Source: Lamellibrachia satsuma
Lineage: Eukaryota; Annelida; Polychaeta; Sabellida; Siboglinidae
Reading direction: 5' to 3'
Length of the DNA: 64,000 nt
Assembly: GCA_033239005.1 (NCBI GenBank)
Contig: BSQZ01000009.1
Coordinates: forward strand, 2,718,252-2,782,251
In this document: positions 22,601 through 31,092 of the stretch, one piece after another
Numbering within the stretch: position 1 is the first letter of the stretch
How the letters are laid out: the number at the start of each line of letters is the position of its first letter
Notes under the pieces: model-generated
What the model saw: only the letters and a program-made list of their open reading frames with translations
The model's database searches: none
Told to the model about the DNA's origin: nothing
Made by a program: the position numbers and the translations under genes

Positions 22601-24718
22601 AGACATTCATAGCGAAACAGAGATCAGAGTTTGAGTTTTTCAGTCGTATTGTCACGGCGACCATCTTACTCATATATCGTCTGTCCGCCAGGTGGCGACA
22701 CGGGCAACTACGCACGCGCCATGTCAGACGCTATTCGCCACTACGTCGATCACCAGACAAAGAAGGGGGGGTTGCATGTGGTGAATCTGGTTGACACCGA
22801 CCCGAAGGTAGTCGACATCCTGGCGAGGGAGATGGATGAATCCTTCAAGAGCGACTTGTCGGATGGGAATGATAGTCCAGACGGCCGGAGGAGAAAACCG
22901 AAGTTGCCACCAAAGCGGACCGGACCGGTGGTGCTGCAGCCAGAAGGAACCATGCAAGTGAAAGTGAAGAAAAGTCGCTTCCTGCCAGGATACAACAGAT
23001 ACTGCACCATCTTGTTGACATACGAGTTCCCGGAAGGTGTCCAGGGGGTAAGTTTCTGCCGCTAACTCCGTCGTTACTATGTGGCGCAACTGTGGCGTTA
23101 TTATGTGGCGCAACTGTGGCGTTACTATGTGGCGCAACAAACCTAGCGGAAGTGCACACAGCTAGGAATCGACAAGGTTAATGATATGAGAGCAAGTGGC
23201 TCCGTGTGCGAACATATTAGATTTATGTTATATGTTGCAGAGGTTTATTAAGTTAACTTGGCTCAAGAAATTCTCACCACAGGGACAGCACTTGCATTCG
23301 TTACCATTTATTCTCACCACAGGGACAGCACTTGCATTCGTTACCATTTATTCTCACCACAGGGACAGCACTTGCATTCGTTACCATTTATTCTCACCAC
23401 AGGGACAGCACTTGCATTCGTTACCATTTATTCTCACCACAGGGACAGCACTTGCATTCGTTACCATTTATTCTCACCACAGGGACAGCACTTGCATTCG
23501 TTACCATTTATTCTCACCACAGGGACAGCACTTGCATTCGTTACCATTTATTCTCACCACAGGGACAGCACTTGCATTCGTTACCATTTATTCTCACCAC
23601 AGGGACAGCACTTGCATTCGTTACCATTTATTCTCACCACAGGGACAGCACTTGCATTCGTTACCATTTATTCTCACCACAGGGACAGCACTTGCATTCG
23701 TTACCATTTATTCTCCAGCGAAACAGGCATATTTGTATTTATGATATTTGAACACGTGAAATTATCTGAAAAAAATTATGAAAAACAGTATGTTTCACCC
23801 TCAGTGTCAGAGTTAGCCACGATGTATACATGCTGGCAAGTGATTTTAAATGGAACAATCTGAAATATATTGTGTTGATAGAGACAAAAATCATATAGTT
23901 CATGTGATGATTGTGTTTGTCCTCAGGAAGACCACCCGCGTCCCGGCAGACCCTACGAAAACCATATAGTTCATGTGATGATTGTGTTTGTCCTCAGGAA
24001 GACCACCCGCGTCCCGGCAGACCCTACGAAAACCTCAACTTCGTCTCGTACATTCCGGACTCGGACGAGGGCAAGAGGGTGGCGCGACTACTGAAGAAGG
24101 CCTTCGACCAGAAGCTGCTGTTTACCTTCGAGAAGGCGGAAGGTGACACGGACAAGATCGTTGCGAAGGATTGTGTGCGCCACAAGACAAAGGCTAGCGG
24201 CGGTGTTGCGCAGTAAGTGGGGTATTAATGACAAGGGCGTGATGCGGTTATGGGGGTAAGCCACGTATGATAGGTTCTGGCAGGGGTCTCAACCTCCAAT
24301 CTCACACCTTTTTTGAGACCAACCTCCCACACCACACCAACTTTTTTGGACCAACCTCCCTATCATATTTAGAGGTCGACATATGGGTGGAATGGGTTCA
24401 TCGGAAGTAGACGGATGCAGGAACGGCGTGATAAAGATTAGTTTTAGCATATGTCGGGTGCAACAAAGATAGACTGGTGTGTAGGGAAACCTGCCTTGGC
24501 TGTAATTGACATTCGACTCAATGAAAAGTGCATAATATTATTGATTCGAGTCTCTGGTGAGTGCAACAAACGGTGGCGCCACATCACGGAGGCTGGATGA
24601 TGGAAGCAACCACAGACCAGTGTACTATCAAGTCGTTTTTTGTTTCAGAAATGGCTACCCTGACCCCGACTACTTGTCCGAAGTGGTAAATGACCTGGCG
24701 GCCATCGGAATCAAATAA
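10774..24718 (+). CDS. RRM-KH-macro-DTC protein, RING-less DTX3L/PARP14-like (six exons)
   Basis: Exons inferred by splice sites and phase: 10774-10936, 18050-18174, 18679-20572, 22692-23047, 23998-24212, 24649-24718; joined they give 940 codons and a stop with no frame break. Residues about 9-95 look like an RRM, as at the N-terminus of DTX3L/PARP10/PARP14. About 97-165 and 264-387 are KH-like. About 396-594 is an Arg/Asp-rich repeat. About 602-785 is a macro domain (EAIVNPTDD, LEVGDVTVTGGG, IPCVGSGGDTG). About 809-940 is a Deltex C-terminal domain (LPGYNRYCTI, HPRPGRPYENL, NGYPDPDYL). No RING lies between macro and DTC, although Deltex E3s have one. In known proteins macro domains read or remove ADP-ribose and DTC binds ADP-ribose/NAD+; the role here is inference. 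The usual I-H-H-K-T of DTC reads V-R-H-K-T. Function might be ADP-ribose-linked ubiquitin signalling or RNA binding. Confidence 0.85.
10937..13113 (+). other. Intron 1 (5' part), no feature recognised
   Basis: Non-coding sequence of the 7.1 kb first intron. I see no exon with matching phase and no clear repeat here. Confidence 0.4.
13114..14838 (-). mobile_element. CR1-like LINE copy 2, 5'-truncated, in intron 1
   Basis: Same family as the 5.9-9.9 kb element, inserted opposite to the host gene. It starts within the endonuclease-RT linker (near 14838) and runs to the 3' terminal repeat (taacaagattt, 13115-13135). The longest frame is 13215-14081, with FADD. About 66 bases around the PQG box are missing at about 14080, and a second break lies near 14580. 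It retains the YFSSVFT segment lost by the first copy, so it is useful for aligning that deletion. Confidence 0.88.
13215..14081 (-). pseudogene. LINE reverse transcriptase, C-terminal part
   Basis: Contains LIYINDLEDDISSKVLKFAD with the FADD catalytic pair, SEKWQMLLNFGKCK, a GNQILGLIRR region and the C-terminal tail ending RAGYS. The N-terminal palm motifs lie in other frames upstream because of the deletion near 14080. It is a fossil with no host role indicated. Confidence 0.88.
14839..15430. other. Intron 1 stretch, no feature recognised
   Basis: A plus-strand frame of 106 codons at 14853-15173 and an overlapping frame show no motif I know. They may be decayed transposon sequence. Confidence 0.3.
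15430..16065 (+). mobile_element. Decayed LINE, reverse transcriptase C-terminus
   Basis: In shifting frames the plus strand reads TFIFLGSKI.S.G, MWCWRRMLRIPR and GRPRIRWMDEIKDITKLTMD...WR. These are the C-terminal signature phrases of a common LINE reverse transcriptase family. At least three frame changes and several stops are present. It is distinct from the CR1-like family above. Confidence 0.7.
16235..16455 (-). mobile_element. Decayed LINE, reverse transcriptase palm fragment
   Basis: Read on the minus strand it gives DFCRTFDRV.HRGLTAKLES and IGIPGKLLSWLND, the YxDF..AFD..-type RT block. Only about 70 codons remain, with breaks. Its family differs from the esterase-bearing LINE. Confidence 0.65.
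16597..16675. repeat. (GT)n-(GCGT)n microsatellite
   Basis: Dinucleotide GT passes into a tetranucleotide gcgt tract. The 25.88 kb tract has the same order. Confidence 0.95.
17036..17118. repeat. Short gatgtcatgtcaggac repeats
   Basis: Four to five imperfect units of about 17-20 bp containing cgatgtcatgtcag. Confidence 0.8.
17325..17530 (-). other. Unidentified minus-strand open stretch
   Basis: The end of a 113-codon frame reads KLISLTKVRITKEELFYAEA and KTHAVPEFSSIDAEYQK, with a protein-like composition. The upstream half of the frame is made of 29-bp repeats. I do not recognise a family. It lies in intron 1 of the macro-DTC gene on the opposite strand; chance is possible. Confidence 0.25.
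17540..17622. repeat. 29-bp repeat, three copies
   Basis: gtcactgacacgtacaccgg plus ggatccttc is repeated about three times with few changes. Confidence 0.85.
18050..18174 (+). other. Exon 2 of the macro-DTC gene
   Basis: Acceptor ttgacag at 18043-18049 and donor aaac|gtgagt at 18175. It is phase 1 in and phase 0 out. It encodes residues 55-96 and completes the RRM-like domain. The phase match with exons 1 and 3 is the main support; the upstream reading frame here is not otherwise used. Confidence 0.75.
18357..18456. mobile_element. Hairpin MITE-like palindrome in intron 2
   Basis: gttcacacgagcgattagtt at the left is answered by aactaatcgctcgtatgaac at the right, and the inner arms (gtcgggcgac / gtcgcccgat) also pair around a 12-base centre. 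It forms a near-continuous foldback of about 40 bp per arm. This is typical of a palindromic miniature element. Confidence 0.8.
18679..20572 (+). other. Exon 3 of the macro-DTC gene (large)
   Basis: Acceptor tttctag before 18679; the first codon is TTG, an internal codon rather than a start. The exon carries both KH-like segments, the Arg/Asp repeat and the first two thirds of the macro domain. It ends tcag|gcaagt, a GC donor. Reading through the donor reaches TAG at 20587-20589, so unspliced RNA would encode a protein cut inside the macro domain. Confidence 0.85.
19620..20060 (+). repeat. Coding minisatellite, Arg/Asp-rich, in exon 3
   Basis: Units of 78 bp (about 26 residues, with RDRSEDRHLDGDYD and a GDRGRKNRG extension) are followed by units of exactly 60 bp (20 residues) lacking the extension; the 60-bp units line up at 19861, 19921 and 19981. 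Unit lengths are multiples of three, so copy number can change without breaking the frame. The result is a highly charged RD-type linker between the KH-like region and the macro domain. Confidence 0.9.
20573..22691 (+). other. Intron 3 of the macro-DTC gene (GC-AG type)
   Basis: The donor is AG|GCAAGT, the classic strong context for GC donors; the acceptor is ctgtccgccag. Joining g (20572) to gtggcgacacg (22692) recreates the macro motif V-G-S-G-G-D-T-G-N-Y. There is no GT donor nearby that preserves the frame and the motif. Inside the 2.1 kb intron I see no exon for a RING finger. Confidence 0.8.
20590..22630. other. Intron 3 interior, no gene recognised
   Basis: AT-rich with several small frames, none convincing. 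I looked specifically for a Cys/His-spaced RING exon on the plus strand and found none. Confidence 0.4.
22692..23047 (+). other. Exon 4 of the macro-DTC gene
   Basis: Encodes the end of the macro domain (GDTGNYARAMSDAIRHYV, then HVVNLVDTDP), a short basic linker (RRRKPKLPPKR) and the first DTC strand region (PEGTMQV...LPGYNRYCTI...FPEGVQG). The donor is cagggg|gtaagt. The linker between macro and DTC is only about 25 residues, too short for a RING finger. Confidence 0.85.
23271..23710. repeat. Perfect 40-bp minisatellite, 11 copies, in intron 4
   Basis: The 40-bp unit (ttctcaccacagggacagca then cttgcattcgttaccattta) is repeated 11 times with no mismatch that I can find. Perfect identity implies very recent expansion or an assembly effect. 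Because 40 is not a multiple of three, all three frames read through it, which produces spurious long open frames. Confidence 0.95.
23892..24033 (+). repeat. Perfect 71-bp tandem duplication across a splice acceptor
   Basis: 23892-23962 and 23963-24033 are identical. Each holds the intron end (tgtttgtcctcag) and the first 12 codons of exon 5 (starting EDHPRPGRPYEN). The downstream acceptor (exon from 23998) gives the intact DTC domain. The upstream acceptor (exon from 23927) adds 71 nt, shifts the frame and soon meets a stop. Confidence 0.93.
23998..24212 (+). other. Exon 5 of the macro-DTC gene
   Basis: Encodes the central DTC domain: HPRPGRPYENLNFVSYIPD, LLKKAFDQKLLFTFEKAEG, DKIVAKDCVRHKTKAS. 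It closely follows the DTX3L pattern (HPNPGK.Y, YLPD..EG..V..LL..AFDQKLIFT). The donor is gcgca|gtaagt, phase 2. Confidence 0.88.
24219..24370. repeat. Dispersed C-rich cctcccac repeat copy
   Basis: Within intron 5: ggggtctcaacctccaatct, ttttttgagaccaacctccc and related phrases. It is the same family as 27468-27640 and, reversed, 238-330 and 37828-38025. Confidence 0.65.
24649..24718 (+). other. Exon 6 (last) of the macro-DTC gene
   Basis: The acceptor is ttttttgtttcag. With ca from exon 5 the junction codon is CAA; the exon then reads NGYPDPDYLSEVVNDLAAIGIK and a TAA stop at 24716-24718. GYPDP.YL near the C-terminus is the DTC signature. No canonical AATAAA was placed just downstream; an AATAAG-like variant occurs near 24815. 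Confidence 0.88.
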
Positions 24719-24928
24719 CGCGACTACAGCATTGACCACAGTACTACTAAAAAATGTGTACATATTTTAACAATGCTAACTATACAACATATACATGCAT
24801 ACCGACAATTATGTTTTAATAAGCTACAAGATCGAGGTTGTGATAATGCGTCACTAATTTGTTATCAAGGGTTTCGGTTAGTAAACCAACAAGCAGTTAA
24901 CACAGATTTCATAAGTTATTAATTAAAC

Positions 24929-25440
24929 TAGCAAAAATGCCCGTCCCCAGGACGGGATAACTTGGTAGTTCACACGTGACAGTCATGATAGCAATGTTTA
25001 CCAAATGCCTCACGCCAATATGCCATCAATACACTCTAGATTGTTTATGGGAACGTCAAACGTATTACCAGAAACAACCCGTGTATTGGCCCTCAGTCAG
25101 CGACCTCAGGCCAATACGTGGGTGTGTGTTTTCTACTATAATTAATATAAACGCCCAGATGGCGCTACGCACTCGCAAACGTTTTATGTACCGAAGTATT
25201 AGATTGGCGGGCGCGTGGTTTCTGCGATTGTTGGAAGTTAACGTTTTACGTAGAGCACATTTGATTTACCATAAAAACCACTAAGAACCCTTGATATACG
25301 GGGTATTTCGAAAAAACAAAGAACTAATCCCTGAAAGTTTGGCGCCCGAGGTGCAAGCCGTCTAGGAGGAAACCGTTAACATAACCACATACAAACATAC
25401 ATATGCTAGCCCGGTTATAGTTAGATTACTGATATTTATT
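24929..25440 (+). mobile_element. Unclassified non-autonomous repeat family, copy A
   Basis: It starts ctagcaaaaatgcccgtccc and ends cacatacaaacatacat. It shares long blocks with 41707-42445, including gtattggccctc.gtcagcga, aatacgtgggtg and gtttctgcgattgttggaag. A shorter relative lies at 33337-34045. No coding potential is evident. The catac-rich tail suggests a SINE or a non-autonomous LINE tail. Confidence 0.75.
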
Positions 25441-25875
25441 TGTTTGTTTCTGGTTGGATTTGTAACCGTAGCGAGACGCTACGGTAGAAAGGTGTCATCA
25501 TTTCTGACGTCATCATCTTTGCAACAGTTGCGCAAAAGGGTCGTCATTTTGTAAATCTCGCCGAACTGTTGTCTAACAAGCAAATCATCAAAGAACGTTG
25601 TAATTCCTACGAATCACCTGACATGCCATAGCAACTGCATAACTATGTTTTATCCCTGGTGTTTTTCATCGTAAAGTGATTAATTATTTCAACACATTGC
25701 GAGTGTTGATTTATAGCATTACATTGTTGTGTATTGTGTAAGTTATCGGTATCAATGACGGGCTGCAAGCGGCAAGTGACTTGGCTAGTAGATTTGCACG
25801 ACGTAGGCCTATAATTATAGTGAAATGTAATAACACGGACGAACTGTAAAATAAATTAATGCATAAAAGCAAGTG
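25441..25875. other. Intergenic, no gene recognised
   Basis: Nothing beyond a short gtagcg/cgctac inverted pair near 25475 was noted. Confidence 0.35.
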
Positions 25876-25877
25876 AG

Positions 25878-25878
25878 T

Positions 25879-25965
<87 letters not shown>

Positions 25966-25988
25966 TGTGTGCGCGCGTGCGCGCGTGT
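25878..25988. repeat. (GT)n-(GCGT)n microsatellite
   Basis: About 45 bp of gt is followed by about 60 bp of gcgt with a gcgcgc end. Same composition and order as 16597-16675. Confidence 0.95.
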
Positions 25989-26309
25989 GATGGGTAATAC
26001 GAACGTACACCATTTATTGCATCGCCAGCATGTGTTCTGTCACCTGGTGGTTTAGTTATACCGATGCTCAATGTGCTTTCCAGCTCAGCTCGGCCCGTTA
26101 TCATCGCTTGCTTCGTGTGCGTTGTTTTGTATTGCCAGTGCCTCCCAACAAAGTTGGAGTATTAAAGTCATTTGCCATCTGTCGTAGTTCGTTCGTAGTC
26201 TTAGGTAGCGACACAATATCTTCATATATTGGCGCACGCTTCTCGAAAACAGTCTGGAGTGCTACTCGTAAGTGACGACTGTTGTATGTTGACGCGACCT
26301 AATTTAATA

Positions 26310-26660
26310 AAAATATATCCTGCAGAACAGTATGTGCATCCTGCACAACTTCCCGCAGAACATTCTACGAAACATTAATACATTATAAATGCAGCTTGGC
26401 ACCCAGTTGGAACAGCTTAGTCTCGCGCGACACTGCTCCGTTTAGAGCGGGATTGTTGAGGTTCGGTGGCAGAGTTCGCGAGGCACTCGACATTCGAACA
26501 TCCAGTAGAGCATCGTGCAGAATATTCTACAGAAAATCCGATAGAACGTACTGAAGAACATTCTACATGACATAATGTACAGCATATTGCAGAATATTCT
26601 ATAGAACATTCAGCAGAACATTATGCAAAAAATCCTGCAAAATATCGTACACATGGATCA
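26310..26660. repeat. Degenerate cagaacattcta repeat field
   Basis: Imperfect 12-15 bp units (gcagaacattctac, gcagaatattctac, tagaacattcagc) recur about fifteen times with insertions. It looks like an old minisatellite. Confidence 0.6.
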
Positions 26661-27264
26661 AACATAAACGAATTCTTTTGCTGTCAACGTCTAACAGCGA
26701 ATCCTTGGGTAAACGGACGTTTTGCGAGGTCATTCTTTTGACAGACGAAAAACAATGGTAAAACACGGAGTCTGCTTGCCGCTGGGCATTTCTCGTCCTG
26801 TACTTAATCTAAACATCAGTTGTATGCATGTGCAAAACCTCTGTCGTCGTACAACCTTTCCGTGACAGTCGTTGTGGAAGCTTACTGTAGTCTACGTTCA
26901 CTGGTGCAATACGACCGCTACATTAGTCGCCGTGAGTAGCACCCGGAAGCTGCCTTGCATTAGTTCTACAATAATTGCTACAGGTCCTATTGATTCAGCG
27001 AGGAATGTACACACGCACTAAGTAAACATCCACCGCAACGATCAAAGGGCGCTGCTGTCGACGCCTCAGCTCTTGGCTACGATTTCAAAACCGTAGTCCT
27101 GTTTACCTTAGTCCCAGTGTTTCCCAGTAATAATCCTGAACAGTAATTTGTAGCGCGATTCAATGTCAACCTAACCGTACCGCGGAACGGACAGACTGTT
27201 TTGAAAGGTGCCCACAAAGAGAATTCTACACTCACACATTCAATCGTATATTTTTGTGAGGTCG

Positions 27265-27475
27265 TTAGCAGAATTGATTGAGCCGCGTCATTGACACATT
27301 TACCCCCGTGTGGGATCGTTTACCCTCCCTGGCATAGACACCAGGTAAAAGGCACCAATGGCTTTTAGTGTCTCTTCTGAAAGACACAGGCGAAGTGGGG
27401 TGAACGAAACTGCTTAAGTTTCGAAACGGCAGCAGGTGGTTTTGATCCCGGTTCCCTCGACCGAAACGGGTCTCA
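27265..27475 (-). mobile_element. tRNA-derived SINE, copy A (5' truncated)
   Basis: The minus strand carries ggtcgagggaaccgggatca (B-box side of the tRNA head), then the body ttcgttcaccccacttcgcc and gtgtctttcagaagagacac, then the tail gatcccacacgggggtaaat. Body and tail match the SINE at 37150-37485; the body is also found at 58384-58605. Confidence 0.72.
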
Positions 27476-27645
27476 ACCTCCCACTTGTTTTGGGAGACAA
27501 CCTTCCACTTCCCACCTATTTTTGAGGCCAACCTCCCACCAATGCTTAGGACCAACCTCCCACCAATGCTTAGGACCAACCTCCCACCTTCCACAAATGC
27601 TTAAGACCAACCTCCCACCGCCCACCTCCCGCCACAATCTCAGTT
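27468..27645. repeat. Dispersed C-rich cctcccac repeat, largest copy
   Basis: Repeated gaccaacctcccaccaatgc, ggccaacctcccacc and similar units. A local exact 28-bp duplication occurs at about 27536-27590. Confidence 0.75.
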
Positions 27646-27743
27646 GCCTCACTAACACTGTGCATATTTTGATTAAATGTTTTAGTAGCATAAAGCTTAT
27701 AAATACAACACGAAGAGGTAATAATATGATACGAACAACACAT

Positions 27744-27749
27744 TTTATT
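27744..27749 (-). terminator. Polyadenylation signal of the Sp gene
   Basis: AATAAA on the minus strand, about 110 bases after the TGA stop of the zinc-finger gene. Position and strand fit. Confidence 0.6.
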
Positions 27750-27856
27750 ACATTATGTACACATTATAATACAGTTGTTGCTAATATGTACACGCTACCG
27801 GTGCTACACTCGATGTTTTTCGGAACATATGGGCGTCGCACTGTTCAATTGCCCCT

Positions 27857-28885
27857 TCACATTTCTATGTCGATGTCGGCATTCTCAGCGTCGGAATCAC
27901 CGCGGGTCGCGTCGTCAGAACAACCTCGAGACTTTGACGTAATGTCGTCGGCTGTAAGTCCGTGCGTCTTCACGTGCTTGCTCAGATGGTCACTGCGCAT
28001 GAACCGCTTGCCGCACGTAGGACATGAGAACCGTTTCTCGCCTGTATGTGTTCGCAGGTGGCGCTGCAGTTCGTCGGAGCGCGTGAAACTTTTGCCGCAG
28101 AAGAGCCAGTTGCAGACGAATGGCCGCTCGCCCGCGTGCCAGCGCAGGTGGGCTTTCAGATGCGACGTCTTGCCGTAGACTTTACGACAGCCGGGTACGT
28201 GACAGACGTGCCGGCGCCGTTCGTTCGGGTCGGTTGGATGGCTGGCGTCGACACAATTCGGGCAACGACAGCGTCGACATTTGCGCGAGCCGACCACCGC
28301 CGATTTGCCGCCCGACAACAGTTCGTGCACTCCCCCGCACTGGGGCGTCTGGCCATAGAGGACGCCAGGTAGGAAACCGGAAGTAGGCGGCACCACTGCT
28401 GTCGTTTGCGTCGGTGCACTCCACCATGGCGTATCGGCGTCGTTGGCGATCGGTGGCGACATCTGTTGAGTGAATTGTGGAGCGGGGTTGAAGGAGTTGC
28501 CCATGGTAGACGCTGTCGCCGCCGTAGTCATGTTTGTCGAGCTAAAGACGCTGCCGCTGCATTGTTTTAGTTGTGCTCGGGAATCACATAACATACGGTG
28601 TTGTTGCAACAGGTACTCGCTAGGTGGCACCATTGATTGTGACAATGACGCCACGATTGAGGGCGATGAGAAACCATGTAGGGCGTAGGAGTGTGTCGGT
28701 CCTGAAGGAAACGTTGAAACACCTTGCGATGCCGGATGCATTCGCCATGGCAACGGCACCATCATACTCGGATCCATGAACGTCAAATGCGGTGTGAAGA
28801 CGTTAGCCGATCGTGATACAGGCGTAGGTCGACAGATGGCAGCAGGCATCGTCTTCTTTTCGAGCCGGCCAATTATGATATCACC
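27857..28885 (-). CDS. Sp-family transcription factor (Btd box, three C2H2 fingers), last exon
   Basis: The exon begins at 28885 after an acceptor (ttttcatttcag on the minus strand) and ends with TGA at 27857. Near the C-terminus come the Buttonhead box (RRCRCPNC) and three C2H2 fingers: [46 protein letters not shown] and [21 protein letters not shown], shown in order. This is the Sp (not Klf) signature. Such factors bind GC/GT boxes in the nucleus. The N-terminal 200 residues are Ser/Thr/Pro/Met-rich as in activation domains. If the upstream exon is untranslated, translation starts at ATG 28849 (330 residues), a little shorter than vertebrate SP5. The short acidic tail ([19 protein letters not shown]) is characteristic of this copy. 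Sp5/Buttonhead-like is my preference; Sp1-4 or Sp6-9 are not excluded. Confidence 0.9.
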   Translation of the reverse strand, partial: GDIIIGRLEKKTMPAAICRPTPVSRSANVFTPHLTFMDPSMMVPLPWRMHPASQGVSTFPSGPTHSYALHGFSSPSIVASLSQSMVPPSEYLLQQHRMLCDSRAQLKQCSGSVFSSTNMTTAATASTMGNSFNPAPQFTQQMSPPIANDADTPWWSAPTQTTAVVPPTSGFLPGVLYGQTPQCGGVHELLSGGKSAVVGSRKCRRCRCPNCVDASHPTDPNERRRHVCHVPGCRKVYGKTSHLKAHLRWHAGERPFVCNWLFCGKSFTRSDELQRHLRTHTGEKRFSCPTCGKRFMRSDHLSKHVKTHGLTADDITSKSRGCSDDATRGDSDAENADIDIEM

Positions 28886-28909
28886 CTGAAATGAAAAATA
28901 CGTCCACAT

Positions 28910-29700
28910 TTAAATACAGAAACGTGAATATGTTGATTGAAACATGCAGCAGTACGTGTTGTCTTTGGGGCGCTTCAATCACTGAACAACAATAACACAT
29001 ACTTGAAACGAATTGAATCTATTGCAAACTTCCAGAACAAATACAATGTTGCCGACGCCTCTGCGTGCGCTCCTCCAACATTACGTAATGTATGTAATAG
29101 CAGTTGGTAATATATATTCAATTAACACCTAATATATATACTTTAGCGCTTCTGTGTACAATTTCGTGTTTGTCGCAGTATAAGAAGAAGAAAAATGTGC
29201 ACATATATTACTGCCATTATTCGCCTATCATCGTATTGCCAATATTGGTTAGATGTTGGGTTCAAATGATATCCCGTAGATTCCAAAAGCGACGATAAGT
29301 AAACTTTATAAACCGGCATATGATGTCAGGTTGAGCTTCCTCATCCAGCTCATAAACCGAAATTTGCCAAACGTAGGCTACATTTACATTTGCAATAGTC
29401 AATACACGTTTACATATTTACCGAACGTACAAGACGACAATGGTGCCACTTGAGAGATTCTTACGAAAATGTTACATAAAAAACGTCGCTGGTTTAGACA
29501 GACGACCTCACTAGAACGGTACGTAGGGTTAATTTTATTTTATACGAGAACGTCACGTCCTTTGGTCATATTGAGAGGGGCATAGGGACATGAATTAACA
29601 GGGTGTGCAATTAACCAGGGGCATATATAGGTTTTCCATTTTCAAAGATATACCCTTCTACCGTCTAACAATTGAGTTACTCTGCAAGCTTGGGAACTCA
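28910..29700. other. Candidate Sp intron, no other feature
   Basis: AT-rich sequence between the zinc-finger exon and the candidate 5' exon. Confidence 0.35.
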
Positions 29701-29701
29701 C

Positions 29702-29960
29702 CTGATCTAGTCGGTCGGTTCACTACAGACTTGGCTGACGTTCTCTTGTGTACTGCGCCGTCAACGAGACAGGGAGGAGCAGTCGTAACAGTTCCCCGCC
29801 TCCACACACACCTCCGGTCGGCCGCACCGTCTCCAATTAAGTGCTTCGACACGACTGCCGCTAAATTACAGTCGACGACGCTCCGCAAGTTTCGGCCGTC
29901 TTTGATGCGTAGCGCCGGTCTCAGTCGGTGCGACATTAAAGAGAAATTAAATCCCTTGCG
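29702..29960 (-). other. Candidate 5' exon of the Sp gene
   Basis: The minus strand has an ideal donor (gatcag|gtgagt) at 29701-29702. In the phase required by the next exon (phase 0) a TGA lies about 20 bases before the donor with no ATG after it, so the exon would be untranslated. The 5' limit is unknown. CCAAT motifs on the minus strand near 30122 could belong to the promoter. Confidence 0.4.
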
Positions 29961-30700
29961 CCCACAAGAAGCGCTCTCAACGTTTGTTGGTCAACGCAGC
30001 ATGGGTGATTATAATCCTCGCGCGGGAGGAGGGCAAGCAATCAAACGGCGACCAATTGAAATGGCGCCATAATTGGATCGACCACATCAAACGACGGCGC
30101 CGTTGGGTTCCGACGATCTGATTGGTTGTTGATGTCACGTGGTCATTGATCGGGTAAATTGGCACTGGTCACGGAGACTTTGTCAACAGCGTGTCGGTCT
30201 ACTAATTAGAAGTTAGATAATGTGCCTCAAAGCGGCGGCTAAAGAGGCTCGGCTTTCCGCATTCAGTGCTAAGTGCATGCAAAAGGCCGGAACTTCGCTA
30301 AACGACTTACTTTTGGAATAGTACACGGTAATGATATCCGGATAAACATGAGCGTTTTAAGGCGGCTTCTGCAATCATATTGAACAACTTGTAATAAGAC
30401 ACAAATAAGCCGGCGCTAGGCGTCAGTCACACGACACGTATCGGCGAAGAGGGGCTGGTAAACCCGACAGCTAATTAAGGGGTTGCTTAACAGGAATAGG
30501 AACCCAATACCACTAGAAAGACTTTCAGGGTTAAAATTAAATGAAAACGATACAATTCAGCGTATTGTGTATAGTGTACAGGCAACTGGAATCGGGATAA
30601 GATAAGTGGACACCCACGATAGGTGCGAATGGGGATACTTCGACACTTCAACAAACAGAAAATATAAAACTGTTAATGATGTAGGTGTTCATCAATATTT
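29961..30700. other. Upstream of the Sp gene, no gene recognised
   Basis: Contains minus-strand CCAAT motifs and a palindrome-like caattgaaatggcgccataattg near 30053. The 155-codon plus-strand frame at 29605-30072 overlaps the candidate exon on the opposite strand and is not convincing. Confidence 0.35.
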
Positions 30701-30710
30701 TGGTAATTAG

Positions 30711-31092
30711 AAGGCCTGTACACATTAGAGACTCGCGGAGAAGGCCTGTGTACCCTATAGACTCGCGGATAAGGCCTGTACACATTAGAGACTCGCGGAG
30801 AAGGCCTGTGTACACTAGATACTCGCGGATAAGGCCTGTACACAATAGATACTCACTGAGAAGGCCTGTACACATTAGAGACTCGCGGAGAAGGCCTGTG
30901 TACACTAGATACTCGCGGAGAAGGCCTGTACACACTAGAGACTCGCGGAGAAGGCCTATATACCTAGACACTCGCGGATAAGGCCTGTACACACTAGAGA
31001 CTCGCGGAGAAGGCCTGTGCACTAGAGACTCGCGGAGAAGGCCTGTACACACTAGAGACTCGCAGAAAAGGCCTGTACACACTAGAGACTCG
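30711..31092. repeat. 30-bp minisatellite, about 13 copies
   Basis: The unit is actagagactcgcggagaag plus gcctgtacac, with gata/gaga, tgtg/tgta and occasional short units. Confidence 0.93.

Noticed and set aside
20590..22690. Hidden RING exon in intron 3
   Set aside because: No C-x2-C...C-x-H-x2-C...C-x2-C pattern was seen in plus-strand frames, and adding an exon here would break the macro motif restored by direct joining.
23271..23710. CRISPR-like array of regular repeats
   Set aside because: The units are contiguous with no variable spacers, in an animal genome; it is a minisatellite.
23196..23863. Long open frames of 139-201 codons
   Set aside because: They are readings of the 40-bp minisatellite in all three frames; 40 is not a multiple of three, so the same peptide block cycles.
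28046..28427. Plus- and minus-strand frames inside the Sp exon
   Set aside because: They are shadows of the zinc-finger reading frame.
29605..30072. 155-codon plus-strand frame upstream of the Sp gene
   Set aside because: No recognised domain; it overlaps a good minus-strand splice donor, so the region is more likely a 5' exon and promoter of the Sp gene.
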